NCBI RefSeq assembly: GCF_051106095.1
Contig: NC_135783.1
Coordinates: 312,125,822-312,189,821, forward strand
DNA length: 64,000 nucleotides
Reading direction: 5' to 3'
DNA from: Pogona vitticeps
Taxonomy: Eukaryota > Chordata > Lepidosauria > Squamata > Agamidae
The first letter of the stretch is position 1; every line of letters starts with the position of its first letter. Below, piece by piece: positions 22,600 to 33,596 of this stretch. Both the position numbers and the translations under genes were made by a program. The notes beneath the pieces are model-generated. The model saw only the letters and a program-made list of their open reading frames with translations, searched no databases and was not told where the DNA came from.

Positions 22600-23068
22600 A
22601 GTGATGTAACAAGACACTGGAGCAACTTCAGGGGAGGGCAACAAGGACTGGAAACTAAGCTTATGAGAAAAGACTGAGGGAACTGGGCATGTTTAACCTT
22701 GAGAAAAAAAGACCAAGGGAGGATGGGATAGCACTTTTCAAATACTTGGAAGGCAGTCATACAGTGGAGGGGCAGGATCTGTTCTTTATCATCCCAGAGT
22801 GCAGGACATGTAATAATGGGCTTGAACTAGAGGAAGCCAGATTTAGGTTGAATATCAGGAAAAACTTCTCAACTGTTAGAAGAGTACAACAATGGAACCA
22901 GTTACCTTGAGAGGCGGTGAGTGTTTCAGCACTGCAGGCATTCAAGAGAAAATTAGAATCATTTGTTGAATCTATTTTGATTTGGATTCCTGCACTGAGC
23001 AAGGGGTTTGACTCAGTGGCATTATAGGCCCCTTCCAACTCCATTATTTTGTGATTCTATGATTGCTA
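22600..23068 (+). mobile_element. CR1 LINE 3' end
   Basis: The frame LFNLEKKRPREDGIALFKYL, FFIIPECRTCNNGLELEEAR, FRLNIRKNFSTVRRVQQWNQLP is the end of CR1 ORF2. The 3' UTR ends in the CR1 terminal motif GTGATTCTATGATT at 23054-23067. Confidence 0.85.
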
Positions 23069-23309
23069 GACAGATAAATATTAATTGTGAAAAAAGACAT
23101 GCCAGAGGAAGTTTCAGAGCAATAGACCCCAGTCTTGCTGAGTTCAGACCAGTTGGTATGCACTAGTGCTTACAGCATTATTCATAATCAAACAGCTAAA
23201 AAGAAATATGAAAGCTCAATCCAAAATCACAGAATTAGATATGGTGAAATGTGAATATATAAACTATAAATTCACATTTCTCATGATGTTTCCTCTGATT
23301 GTGTATAAT

Positions 23310-24715
23310 GCTGAAAGTATTCTCCTGATTTCAAATTACCCTTCATCCTGTTTACTGATGCATCGGATAGGGGTTTAGGGGCTGTGTTATCCCAGATGAG
23401 ACAGGGGGTAGAGTACCCCATCCTGTATCTAAGTCGTAAACTCAAACCCCGAGAGGAGAAGTATGCAGTAATTGAGAAGGAGGCCCTGGCAATCAAATGG
23501 GCCACCCATAGCCTTAGGTATTACCTACAAGGAGCCCCTTTTATGCTGATTACCGACCACATGCCCTTGCAGTAGCTCAATCGCATGAAAGAAACTAACC
23601 CAAGACTGACCCGTTGGTAGCTAGCCATGCAACCCTTCTCTTTCACTATCCAATACCGGAAAGGGTTAGAACATGCTAATGTCAATTATTTCTCTCGGCA
23701 GGGACCGTGGGCACGCAGTGAAGAAGAGCGAGCGGCACTCTTGGATGGGGGCGGTATGTGAGGTCCCCAGCCAGGAGGCTTATGTAGGAGTGCCGTCGCT
23801 CCTGTCGCAGGTCCAGGCTACCCAGACATCCCCTCCTCCTTCCCCACCCCAACATGAAGATAAATAGGTGGACACTCACGAGTTGGGAGAGATACCCGAA
23901 GTCAGGGGGTTAGTGGATAAAAGAGTCGATACCAGTGACCTGGTGCAGGCAATGAAGGGGTTAACCCTGACACCGAGACCCGGGAAATATTTGGCAGGAA
24001 TGGGGAAGGAGGAGATAGAGGCAGCAGCCGGGGGTATAAAAAGGAAGTGGAAAGAGATTCCGGGGGGTTGTGAATTTATCTGGGTCCAGGATCCCTCGAC
24101 TGGAGAGTGGGAGCAGGTGAAAGTGCCCATGAGGAGGCAGAGAGGAGAAGGCATCAAGGCTTAAAACTATGTCCCTCTTATTGGGGAGAGACGGAAGCCA
24201 AAGAATGGAGACGTAGATTAAGGGAAGAAAGAGAAGCCGTTGTCAGGGAATTAGAGAGGAAAAAGGCATGGCATCTTGCCGAGTTACAGAAGATGGGGGT
24301 CTACCCAGACCGTGGTTGGCAGATGAAGGATAGGGGTCGTCCTTATGGAGCTGGAGCAGTGACGAAGAGACAGTTCCCTTGATTGGTCCCGATGAAGAGA
24401 TCGGAGAGAACCTGGTACCTGAGAAAGGCGTAACGGGACCATGGATGATGGAGGACAGTAATCCGTTTGTTGGGAATTTATGGACACCCTTGCGGCCAGA
24501 GTTTGCGCCACAAGAGACGTTAGAAACCGTTCCTCTTGAAGTTCCAGTTACCGTTGATGTTCCAATAAATACAGAACCAGTTGAATTGTTAAAACCGTCT
24601 CGTTCTTTATTTAAAGTGACTGACCCTCAAAACATCAAACCCTCACAATCATTACTCACCCACAGCTGTAGTTTATACAATAGGATTATAACTGGTCAGT
24701 GTCTAGACTTGTGAT
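23310..24715 (+). mobile_element. Fossil Ty3/Gypsy-like internal fragment with RNase H region
   Basis: At 23340-23575 the DNA encodes an RNase H of the Ty3/Gypsy type (FTDASDRGLGAVL, YAVIEKEALAIKWA, LITDHMPLQ). Reading frames at 23868-24164 and 24107-24714 follow and are not recognised. The copy is broken, with several breaks, and no LTR adjoins it. No integrase follows the RNase H, which would fit families with integrase upstream (Gmr1-like), or simple truncation. Old. Confidence 0.7.
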
Positions 24716-25002
24716 TTATGTTTGTTGCAAAGGAAAAATCAGCAGCTCTGTTTACTATCTTGGTTGGAGTTTCAAACAGGGATAACCGTTTCTTATCACT
24801 TTGGGAGTGTCCTTACATACATCTGGTCAATTCATGCACATTTTACCATTTTCAATTTCTAATTAGCCTTTGTGATTTTTTCATAGTTTTTCCTTGTCAA
24901 AGTTTTTGATATGACAATTCTAGTAGAGGCTAAAAAGGGATCATTCTTAATATAGATTATAAATAGAGACAACATAAAGAGCCCCAGAGACTGGAAGTAA
25001 CA
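24716..25002. other. No feature recognised
   Basis: AT-rich unique-looking sequence between the Gypsy-like fragment and a MITE. Confidence 0.4.
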
Positions 25003-25221
25003 CAGTAGGATCACTATATCCACAGGATCAGTATCCATGGTTTCCTTATCTGCTGCCTGAAAATATTAAATAAACCCCTGAAATCTGTTTTTCCAAAGTG
25101 TATTTCCAGAACTGGCCACTAGAGGGAACCAGAGACTATGCTACAGTACATATTGAGTTTCTATATCCACACTTTCCAGTATTGGGATCAATCCTCTGCG
25201 GATACTGTGGTCCTATTGCAG
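25003..25221 (+). mobile_element. MITE with GTATCC-type ends
   Basis: The ends CAGTAGGATCACTATATCC and GGATACTGTGGTCCTATTGCAG are inverted repeats. The interior holds GGCCACTAGAGGGAACCAGA. A homologous, more decayed copy lies at 4755-4921 in the opposite direction. No clear TA duplication remains. Confidence 0.65.
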
Positions 25222-25224
25222 TTA

Positions 25225-26015
25225 AAAGCAACATAGTTATTGGTAGTAGATTGTCTTCCATTCTAATGATGGTGTAAGATAGTTACTTTTCCATAGTAAT
25301 AGTATAAGTGAGAACTAAAGTATTCTATTAGTATAACATTAAGCAGTTCTGTTTTGAAGTTACTTTTGAAAGGCCATCTTAAAAACATTCAAACATTATT
25401 TAAACATTAAAAAAGCAACAGAAAATATGAGTTACATTTTTTAACCACTGCAGTGAATAATGACAACTAATTATGAATAATGAATAATAGCCACTAATTA
25501 TTAATACTTTTCAAAGAGTATAGCAAGTAATCAGAAGGAATTGTTTTCAAGAACAAATTTCCCAAGCACTACACAACCTTGCTCAATCTGGTGCCCATTC
25601 AATCTTTTGATTACAACACGTATCAGCTCCAGTGAACAACGCTGGTAGTCAAGGGCTGCAAGAATTGTTGCCCAAAATATCTGGAAGCTACTAGCTTTGG
25701 AAAGACTGTTATAAAGGACAGGATTTTTAAAACACAAGAACCTAGTGTATCTTTGTCTGTCTTACAGGTGCGCACTGGCCATAGGATTCAAAGACACATG
25801 CTGTGATTCATGTGAGAAATGCTCACCCCTTGTTACTTAAATGCAGTAACCAGACAACCACGAACACAATAAGCTCTCCTTTCTTAAAAAGCACTTTTGC
25901 AAAAGCAGGTGTCCTAACTGGGTAGGCATACACATCAATACAGGTAGCGTGATATTTATCCCCTATCCCCAGCTGCATGGTTGACAAATATCTATATTTT
26001 TATCTGTGTCAGAGA
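25225..26015. other. No gene recognised
   Basis: A minus-strand frame of 68 codons at 25531-25737 has no recognisable likeness. Confidence 0.4.
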
Positions 26016-26019
26016 AATA

Positions 26020-26413
26020 CAGTGGTGCCTTGCTTAACGAGCGCACCATTTAACGACGAATCCGCATAGCGACAGGTTTTTTGCGATCGCTAATGCAATC
26101 GCATTGCGATGTTTAGATAGGCCAAAAATCGCATTGCGATGTTCTAAAAACAGCTGATCAGTGGTTCCAAAATGGCCACCGGAAGAATAAAATGGCCACC
26201 CACTCCATTTTTGCGCCCTGCCCTCGCTTACCAAGGCAGCGAAAATGGTGGCCGAATGGGGAATCTTCGCTTATCAGTGAGTTTTCACCCCATAGGAATG
26301 CATTAAACGGAGTTTAATGCGTTCCTATGGGGTTTTCAGTTCCTTTTAGCGATGTTTCTGGATAGCGACGTTAATCCTGGAATGGATTAACGTCGCTATG
26401 TGGGGCACCACTG
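26020..26413. mobile_element. Tigger/mariner-like MITE (copy B), TA duplication
   Basis: The ends are CAGTGGTGCCTTGCTTAACG and TGGGGCACCACTG, with TA at 26018-26019 and 26414-26415. The interior has GCGATCGCTAATGCAATCG and the CCATTTTTGCGCCC block shared with copies A and C. Confidence 0.92.
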
Positions 26414-26479
26414 TAAAAGGTAGCATAACGTTTCTGAAATATTTTGTTGAGAGTGATGTGGGAAATATAATCCTCACCT

Positions 26480-26605
26480 TCACCTTCGTCTTAGAACTGC
26501 AAAGTTGGAAGTGACCCTATGGATCATTGAGTCCAGCCCTTGTCAAGGAGGCACAGTGGGGTATTGAACTCCCAAATTCTGGTTTTGTAACCAGGTATCC
26601 AGCAA
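26480..26605 (-). mobile_element. CR1-type LINE 3' fragment
   Basis: AGAACTGCAAAGTTGGAAGTG, then CATTGAGTCCAGCCC and AACTCCCAAATTCTG, follows the antisense CR1-like repeat common in reptiles. Confidence 0.6.
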
Positions 26606-26784
26606 CTCTAATAATAGTTTTGGTCACCCATTTTGGAAAAGAGAGTTGAAATTACATTTTGACCTACTTTTTAATGTGCTGCTCCAGCTAACAGCTTGGA
26701 ATTTTCACTTCTAGGTTTAAAGTGATACCTGTAGCCAAAGTTTATTTATATCCAATTCAACTGAAGTCTAGTATTGCTAACAAA

Positions 26785-27165
26785 TCAGCTTGATTGGATA
26801 TCTGAAGGACCACCTTCTTCCATATGAACCTACCCAGCAGTTAAGATCTAGCCAAGGGGCCCTTTTGAAAGAGCCATCTCTCAAGGAGGTAAGAGGAGTG
26901 GCTTGTAGAGAAAGGGCCTTTTTGGCAGCTGCCCACAGACTATAGAATGCCGTCCCAACTGAGATTCGTCTGGCACCGACGCTGATAACATTTTGGCGCC
27001 AGGTCAAAACCTTCCTGTTCCAGAAAGCTTTTAATTGAAGTAATATCAACTGTGGGTCCTGATGGCAATTTTTAGAGTATATATTTAAAATTGTATTTTA
27101 ATTGTTGTAAGCCACCCAGAGACCTTTGAGTAGTGTTTCCAAATCCAGATGGGTGGGGAAGAAAC
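26785..27165 (+). mobile_element. L2-like LINE 3' end
   Basis: The DNA encodes CRERAFLAAAHRL, then NAVPTEIRLAPTLITF and QVKTFLFQKAFN, the conserved end of L2 ORF2 (ERAFSVAxPxLWNSLP...LKTHLFxxAF), with one stop in place of the Trp. The tail TTGTAAGCCACCCAGAGACC follows. The same end occurs antisense at 43985-44415. Confidence 0.8.
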
Positions 27166-27171
27166 TTACCT

Positions 27172-27618
27172 TGTTGTTGTTGTTTAGTCATTAAATCATG
27201 TCCAACTCTTCGTGAGCCCATGGATCAGAGCAAGCCAGGCCCTCCTGTCTTCCACTGCCTCCTGGAGTTGGGTCAAATTCATGTTGGCAGCTTTGATGAT
27301 GTTGTCCAACCATCTTGTCCCCTTCTCCTCTTGCCACCACACTTTCCCAACATCAGGGTCTTTTGCAGGGAGTCTTCTCTTCTCATGAGATGCCAAAATA
27401 TTGGCGCCTCAGCTTCAGGATCTGTCCTTCCAGTGAGCACTCAAGGTTGATTTCCTTCAAAATGGATAGGTTTGATCTCCTTGGAGTCCTGGGGACTCTC
27501 AAGAGTCTCCTCCAGCACCACAATTCAAAAGCATCAATTCTTCGGCGGTCAGCCTTCTTTATGGTCCAGCTCTCACTTCCATACATCGCTACTGGAGAAA
27601 CCATAGCTTTGACTAAAC
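27172..27618 (-). mobile_element. Bov-B LINE 3' fragment
   Basis: The 3' tail (GTTGTTGTTGTTTAGTCATT on the plus strand) starts the copy. The minus-strand frame gives YGSESWTIKKADRRRIDAF, ELWCWRRLLRVPR and LKEINLECSLEGQ. The 5' truncation is at about 27618. Confidence 0.88.
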
Positions 27619-27986
27619 TATTTTTTATAGTTAATAACCCTAAAAGTTCATTAGATAGTCAGTTAAACCTTTTGTTAACTATTGCTCTATTTTGCTTTTA
27701 AATAAATTTGTAGATATTATAAATGATTTGGGGTAAAATTCATAAATATTTTAATAAATTTAGATTTGTAGTATCACAAATTTGGAAAAAACAGAACTTC
27801 ATCTCTTCCCTGCTCAGTTATGGCACTTACTCTGGGATTTTACATTTTAGGTGCAAGGGAGGGAAATGTGAATTTAGGAAGGGATATGTGAATTTACTCA
27901 CATTACCTTTGCTGTGAAGTCACACTGGCAATTTCAGATCGCCTCATATGTCAGCACTAACTGGCCACACAATGAAAGGAAAGAAA
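27619..27986. other. No feature recognised
   Basis: AT-rich sequence between a Bov-B end and a solo LTR. Confidence 0.4.
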
Positions 27987-27991
27987 GCCTT

Positions 27992-28445
27992 TGTGGCATT
28001 CACCCTCGTGGCCCCTGTTTGTCTCCCTAAACACGGAGCTCACAAAGGCAAACCAAAACACCACTTGACACGCTGCCACCAGTTGATCTCCTTATCAACT
28101 TACTTTACTTAGATGAAGGTCCATTCAGTACTGACTTTTTAATAGAATAGGTTTATTTATTACAATGGGTTTCTGGAACAATTCATAAGCACATTCTTCA
28201 AGTTTCATCAAGCTTCAGTATTAACCTTCTATAGTAATCATCACAATTTACACTCAGACTAATCACTCCTCAGACCCCAAACTACCCTTCTCTCTCTGAT
28301 TCCCAACACAGACTGAATTCAGACTGCCTCCTCCTCTCTCAGGCTGTTCCTTTTAACATCTTTTGCAGCCCCACCTCTTAACCATATTAGTATATAACTC
28401 ATGAATAATACATAACTTATTGCATAACTTAGGGTGAACGCTACA
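27992..28445 (-). mobile_element. Solo LTR fossil, Ty3/Gypsy-like family (copy 2)
   Basis: Read on the minus strand, the 454-base unit starts TGTAGCGTTCACC and ends GAATGCCACA. It is flanked by a perfect 5-bp duplication GCCTT (27987-27991 and 28446-28450). It shares its start and the ACAGGGGCCACGAGG block with 55091-55554. Confidence 0.85.
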
Positions 28446-28450
28446 GCCTT

Positions 28451-30950
28451 GTTTGTAGGTTGTTTGCAATTCCATTTATAGCCCAGCAGGTGGCATAGTT
28501 AAAGGGAATTGCCTAATAAGGTGTAAATAAAGGCTTTCTGGGTGTGGTGGCTTCTTCTTCTCATTAGTTTTGCTGTAAGTTGTCAAAAAGAGACAACTGA
28601 TCATATAGATATATAGCAGGAGAGAGGGGAAATTACAACTTTCGAGGAAGAAACTAGGGGCTGATTCAAATTTCCCATTGTGTCATGTGGTCAATTGAAA
28701 AAAAAATACAAATCACTGTCATTGTACTCTATTGCAACTGGATGCATCCTATAACCATTTCATACCCGTTGGAGTTATTTCAAGCTTGTATGCTGTCTTT
28801 GGTAGGTCTAACTGGGAAGGACATTTCTGGGCTGGGCTTACTGTCAATCAATTCAGCAGTAACCAATTGTTTCTTTTCTGCCTCTGATTATGAAAAAAAC
28901 CACATCTCTCTGCTTAAGTGTCTCCCCCCCCCCTCATTTCAGACTGGTAGCAATTAGTGTTTGTGTTACACTGCTCCGTTGAAGAAAGTAATCTACAGGA
29001 GTCTGCTACAAGCAGTTACGTAGCTGTGAGTCTGTTACCGTAAGCAGTCATTTTAGAGTATGCTGTTTTCCATCTATTCAAATGTGAGTAAATTGAACCT
29101 TTTATTCTTTCTCTTACCAGTGTCCCAGAGTGATTCATTGAAACTGGAAATGCCAGTTGATAAGAAGTATAAAAGGGGTGGTTTACTCTGGGGAGACTTG
29201 AAGCTAATTCTGCTCTGTAGGTCCTTGAATTTCTCCTTGCACAGCTAGTGTTTTTTTTAAAACCAAAATACAAAACTCTGCAACAAACTCATGAAAGGAA
29301 TGCACAGTGTACTGAGTTTGTATTGCCTTCAAAGCATAGACAAAGAGGATTTATTTTACTTTATGCCTGCATCAGCAGAATGTCCCATTCTTTCCTTGAC
29401 AGCTACTGCAGTTCTTGAGTTGGTTTGAAAGCCAAGTGCCAGGTGCTGTTTTTTCCATACAAGATTTGCAATGCTTCAAAGAGCACTTTCTTTCTTATGG
29501 TCAGCCATGTGTTACATATCAAGTAAAATGGGCTGGCCCAAGATGAAAATATGCTGTCCAAGGCAGATGAAAATATTATGTCTCTCTCCCCTCCCTCCAT
29601 CCATGCACAGGAACCTCTTGGACTGCTGGTTGACTCTTAATTCAAAACTTGTGAGATAATAATTTTAATAATTCCATGGCATCCAATGACACCAGGCTAG
29701 TTTTGGCTGTGCAGGATAGGACACATTAGCACATTTGCGCTACCCATTAAAAATACAGCTACTGCTCTGTACTTTGCACTGTCTGCAACCTGAGGGACTA
29801 GTCTCATTGTGCCTGATGGCAGGAAGAACCCTATAGATGAATCACTTCTGCTCTGTATTTGCATTGGTCAAGAAACCAAAAAAAGCTAAACAGAACACAA
29901 ATAGTGGAAAAATTTTCTGTCTGTGCTTTAAGGCTGTCTTAGTTGAGGATTCCTTTGTGAGAAAGGTCCCCTGAGACCAACATCTTAATTTCCCTAGAAA
30001 AAGAAACACAAAGACCTTCTTCTTTGTGCAAGTCTTTGGAAGAAGTGTTCCCAATATTTCCAAAGGTCCGATCCAAATGCTTCATTGTGAAAAGAATCCA
30101 ACTTTGAATAATGATTGTAAGGTATTCTTCATTTTGAAATGTATATTGTGGTTTGTTTGCTGCTTTTAATTGTTTGATATTCTGGGTCAGATCAAAGTCC
30201 TCTTCTGTCATTCTACTTGTGCAGCTATGTGCTGTGTGAGCACAATTCAATATTGGAGAATGTTGCATAGGAAAGCATCCAGTATCTTTTCATGCAAATG
30301 GAAAGATCATTTGAATGGACTTTGATTTGAGTGGTTGCTTTACAAAACAGCAGCCAGTAAAGCTCTGCTGCTGTTGAACAGGATTTGGTTCTTTTGTCGA
30401 TGAAGAAAATAACCATAGGTGAATCTTAAGAAGTAGGAGTAAGGTGTAGGAAAGCATCACTGCTCTATTTCTCTCCCCTTGCAGAGTAATTTTTGGTAAA
30501 AGGGGAAGAGTGGAAGTAGCTGATCCTCACCTTAAGCTGAGAGACTAGGATGATAAACAGCCCCTCCAAATTGGCCTATGTCTAGAAATCAAGCACCTAT
30601 TAATGAATTTCTTTTTGGGCACCTTTATGTTCCAAATATGAATGCAGCATAATACAAAAGAGAGAACCATCAAGAAAAATCGGCAGGTACAAAGGCTTGC
30701 TACACAAGGCAGACTGATTTCCCGTTTCTATCAAGTACAGCTGAAGTATTCGCTGCAGCGTCCATTGTGTGTACTGTAAGCAGTTGCTAACACATTCATG
30801 TAAATGACTGAAACAGCCACAAGGTGGCAAGGTACACAAATACACCAAAGCCAAAAAAAGAGGAATGCAATTAAAAGGAAAGGGAGTTAGAGAGAAAGAG
30901 AGAGAACAGGTATATGCCATACCTTTACACATCAAATTTCTTGAGTTGGC
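28451..30950. other. Mostly unique sequence; one unexplained open frame
   Basis: No repeat family was identified. A minus-strand frame at 29939-30268 (109 codons, with RMTEEDFDLTQNIKQLKAAN and SFSREIKMLVSGDL) looks protein-like; the third minus-strand frame upstream of it also reads plausibly (KEPNPVQQQQSFTGCC). It might be a retrocopy of a host gene, but I do not recognise it. Confidence 0.3.
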
Positions 30951-30954
30951 TACA

Positions 30955-32410
30955 AATAGCAGTATCCTAACAGAAGGAACCTAACAGAAACAGAAGACGT
31001 CAAGAAGAGATGGCAAGAATACACAGAGGAATTATATGAGAAAGATCTGGATGTCCCGGACAACCCAGATAGTGTGGTTGCTGACCTTGAGCCAGACATC
31101 CTGGAGAGTGAAGCCAAATGGGCCTTAGAAAGCATGGCTAACAACAAGGGCAGTGGAGGTGATGGCATCCCAGTTGAACTATTTAAAATCTTAAAAGATG
31201 ATGCTGTTAAGGTGCTACTTACTCAATGTTCCAGTAAGTTTGGAAAACTCAGCAGTGGCCAGAGGAATGGAAAAGATCAGTCTACATCCCAATCCCAAAG
31301 AAGGGCAGTGCCAAAGGATGTTCCAACTACTGTACAATTGCACTCATTTCACATGCTAGCAAGGTTATGCTCAAAATCCTCCAAAGTGGGCTTCAGCAGT
31401 ATGTGGACCTAGAACTCCCAGAAGTACAAGCTGGATTTCGATAGGGCAGCGGAAATGGAGACCAAATTGCTAACATGCACTGGATTACGGAGAAAGTCAG
31501 AGAGTTCCAGAAAAAATCTACTTCTGCTTCATTAACTACACAAAAGCCTTTGACTGTGTGGACCACAACAAACTATGGCAAGTTCTTAAAGAAATGGGAG
31601 TGCCTGACCACCTTATCTATCTCCTGAGAAGTCTATTTGTGGGGCAGGAAGCAACAGTCAGAACTGGATATGGAACAACTGATTGGTTCAAAATTGGGAA
31701 AGGAGTACGACAAGGCTGTATATTGTCTCCCTGCTTATTTAATTTATATGCAGTATACATCATGCAAAAGGCAGGACTGGATGAATCCCAAGACAGAATT
31801 AAGATTGCCAGAAGAAATATCAACAACCTCAGATATGCAGATGATACCACTCTGACGGCAGAAAGTGAGGAGGAATTAAAGAACCTCTTAATGAGGGTGA
31901 AAGAGGAGAGCACAAAAAATGGTTTGAAGCTCAAAAAACAAACAAACACTAAAATCATAGCCACTGGTCCCATCACCTCCTGGCAAATAGAAGGGGAAAA
32001 TATGGAGGCAGCGACAGATTTTACTTTCCTGGGTTCCATGATAACTGCAGATGGTGACAGCAGCCCCGAAATCAAAAGACACCTGCTTGACTGTAAGGAG
32101 AACATTGTTCTCCTTCCATTTTGAAGGAACTCAACCCTGAGTGTTCACTGGAAGGACGGATCCTGAAGCTGAGGCTCCAATATTTGGCCATCTGATTAGA
32201 AGAGAAGACTCCCTGGAAATGACCCTGATGTTGGGAGCGTGAGGGCAAGAGGAGAAGGGGACGACAGAGGACGAGATGGTTGGATAGTGTCATCGAAGCT
32301 ACCAACATGAATTTGACCAAACACTGGGAGGCAGTGGAAGACAGGAGGGCCTGGTGTGCTCTGGTCCATGGGGACATGAAGAGTCAGACATGACTTAAAA
32401 ACTAAACAAA
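30955..32410 (+). mobile_element. Bov-B LINE, 5'-truncated, largest RT fragment
   Basis: It begins with EDVKKRWQEYTEELYEKDL and EPDILESEAKWALESM in one frame, shifts at about 31240 and again near 31535, and then is open from 31558: DHNKLWQVLKEMGVPDHL, GVRQGCILSPCLFNLY, NNLRYADDTTL (about 31834), DFTFLGSMITADGDSS. About 150 bases are missing near 32085, where GRKAM...CWRRLL would be. The tail ends GAGTCAGACATGACTTAAAAACTAAACAAAAG at about 32410. Confidence 0.92.
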
Positions 32411-32918
32411 AGCAGTACTCTCAGAAGTCTTTCCTCTGTAGCTTCATTATTTCATTACTCTGTCAGTACTGTTTGCCGGATAATGCTGATAGGTGAAAAT
32501 ATATTTGACTATGGAGAAACTATTTGAGTGGCCAGTAGAATTACTGAGACAGAGGGCTGGGTCCTATTTGTACCTCTTCCCCATCTGTAAAAGAGGGCAA
32601 TCCCCTTCCTCCCTGTGAACCTTTACTGGAGGGTTGCAGGGTCCCTTTGAACAGCAAGAGAGGTGACCTGCGTAGGGCACAGAGAATGTAAGAAAATAGC
32701 TGCCCACCTTTTTTTTGCTTTGGGAAGTGATTCCTGCACTGTTTCCCAAACCTTTCAGCATAACCACCCATTTTTTATTATTGAGAAATCCTCACATCTC
32801 TCCACTTTTTGCATCATCTAATCAACTGGTCTTTTAGACCAGATTGGCGGGGTATAAATCAAATAAAAAAAGACTTCTAACAATTCAACCAAAAAATTAA
32901 CCATAATTTAAAGTCAAT
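32411..32918. other. No gene recognised
   Basis: Ends with TCTTTTAGACCAGATTGGCGGGG and ATAAATCAAATAAAAAAAG, probably a short L2-like tail at about 32830-32875. The rest is unassigned. Confidence 0.45.
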
Positions 32919-32919
32919 A

Positions 32920-33319
32920 CAGTGGTGCCCTGCATAGCGACGTTAATCTGTTCCAGGATTAACATCCCTATCCGGATTCGTCGCTATGTGGGGGGAAACC
33001 CCATAGGAACGCATTAAAACGGGTTTAATGTGTTCCTATTGGGGTGAAAACTCACCGCTATGTGGGGAATCCTCGATCCGGCCGCCATTTTCGCTGCAGT
33101 AAGCGAGGGCAGGGCGTGAAAATGCTGCGGGCAGCCATTTTGCGGATGCAGCAGCCATTTTGGAACCACCGATCAGCTGTTTAAAAAACATTGCAATGCG
33201 AAGATCGGTAAGCGAAACGCTTACCGATCATCGCAATGCGATGTTTTGCCTATTTAAAAAAACACATCACTATGCAAATTCATTGTTAAACAGTGCGCTC
33301 GTTAAGCGAGGCACCACTG
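32920..33319. mobile_element. Tigger/mariner-like MITE (copy C), TA duplication
   Basis: The ends are CAGTGGTGCCCTGCATAGCG and GCGAGGCACCACTG, with TA on both sides. The middle holds GCCGCCATTTTCGCTGC and CACCGATCAGCTGTTT. Confidence 0.92.
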
Positions 33320-33596
33320 TATACAGAAAAATATTTTAAAAATTAATCTAAAAAATCTAAACAAACAGAAAGAGAAAAAATTTTAATGTGCAGAATGGTG
33401 GCAATCTCCGTGTGGTGCCTTCTTCGAATGTCTTCCCTTATATGGGAACAAATGTACTCCTAGGTCAATAAAACTATTAGGAAAAGGACATCAGTACAAT
33501 AAACCCAATATATTAGAGCTTTATTTCCCCTTTGTTTCTTGGTTCACTTATGATTCTTTATATAATAGATGATTGCCTCTTCTGATTTAATCCATT

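Noticed and set aside
31558-32124. Reverse-transcriptase frame as a host gene
   Set aside because: It is a Bov-B copy, 5'-truncated, frame-broken on both sides, with the usual tail.
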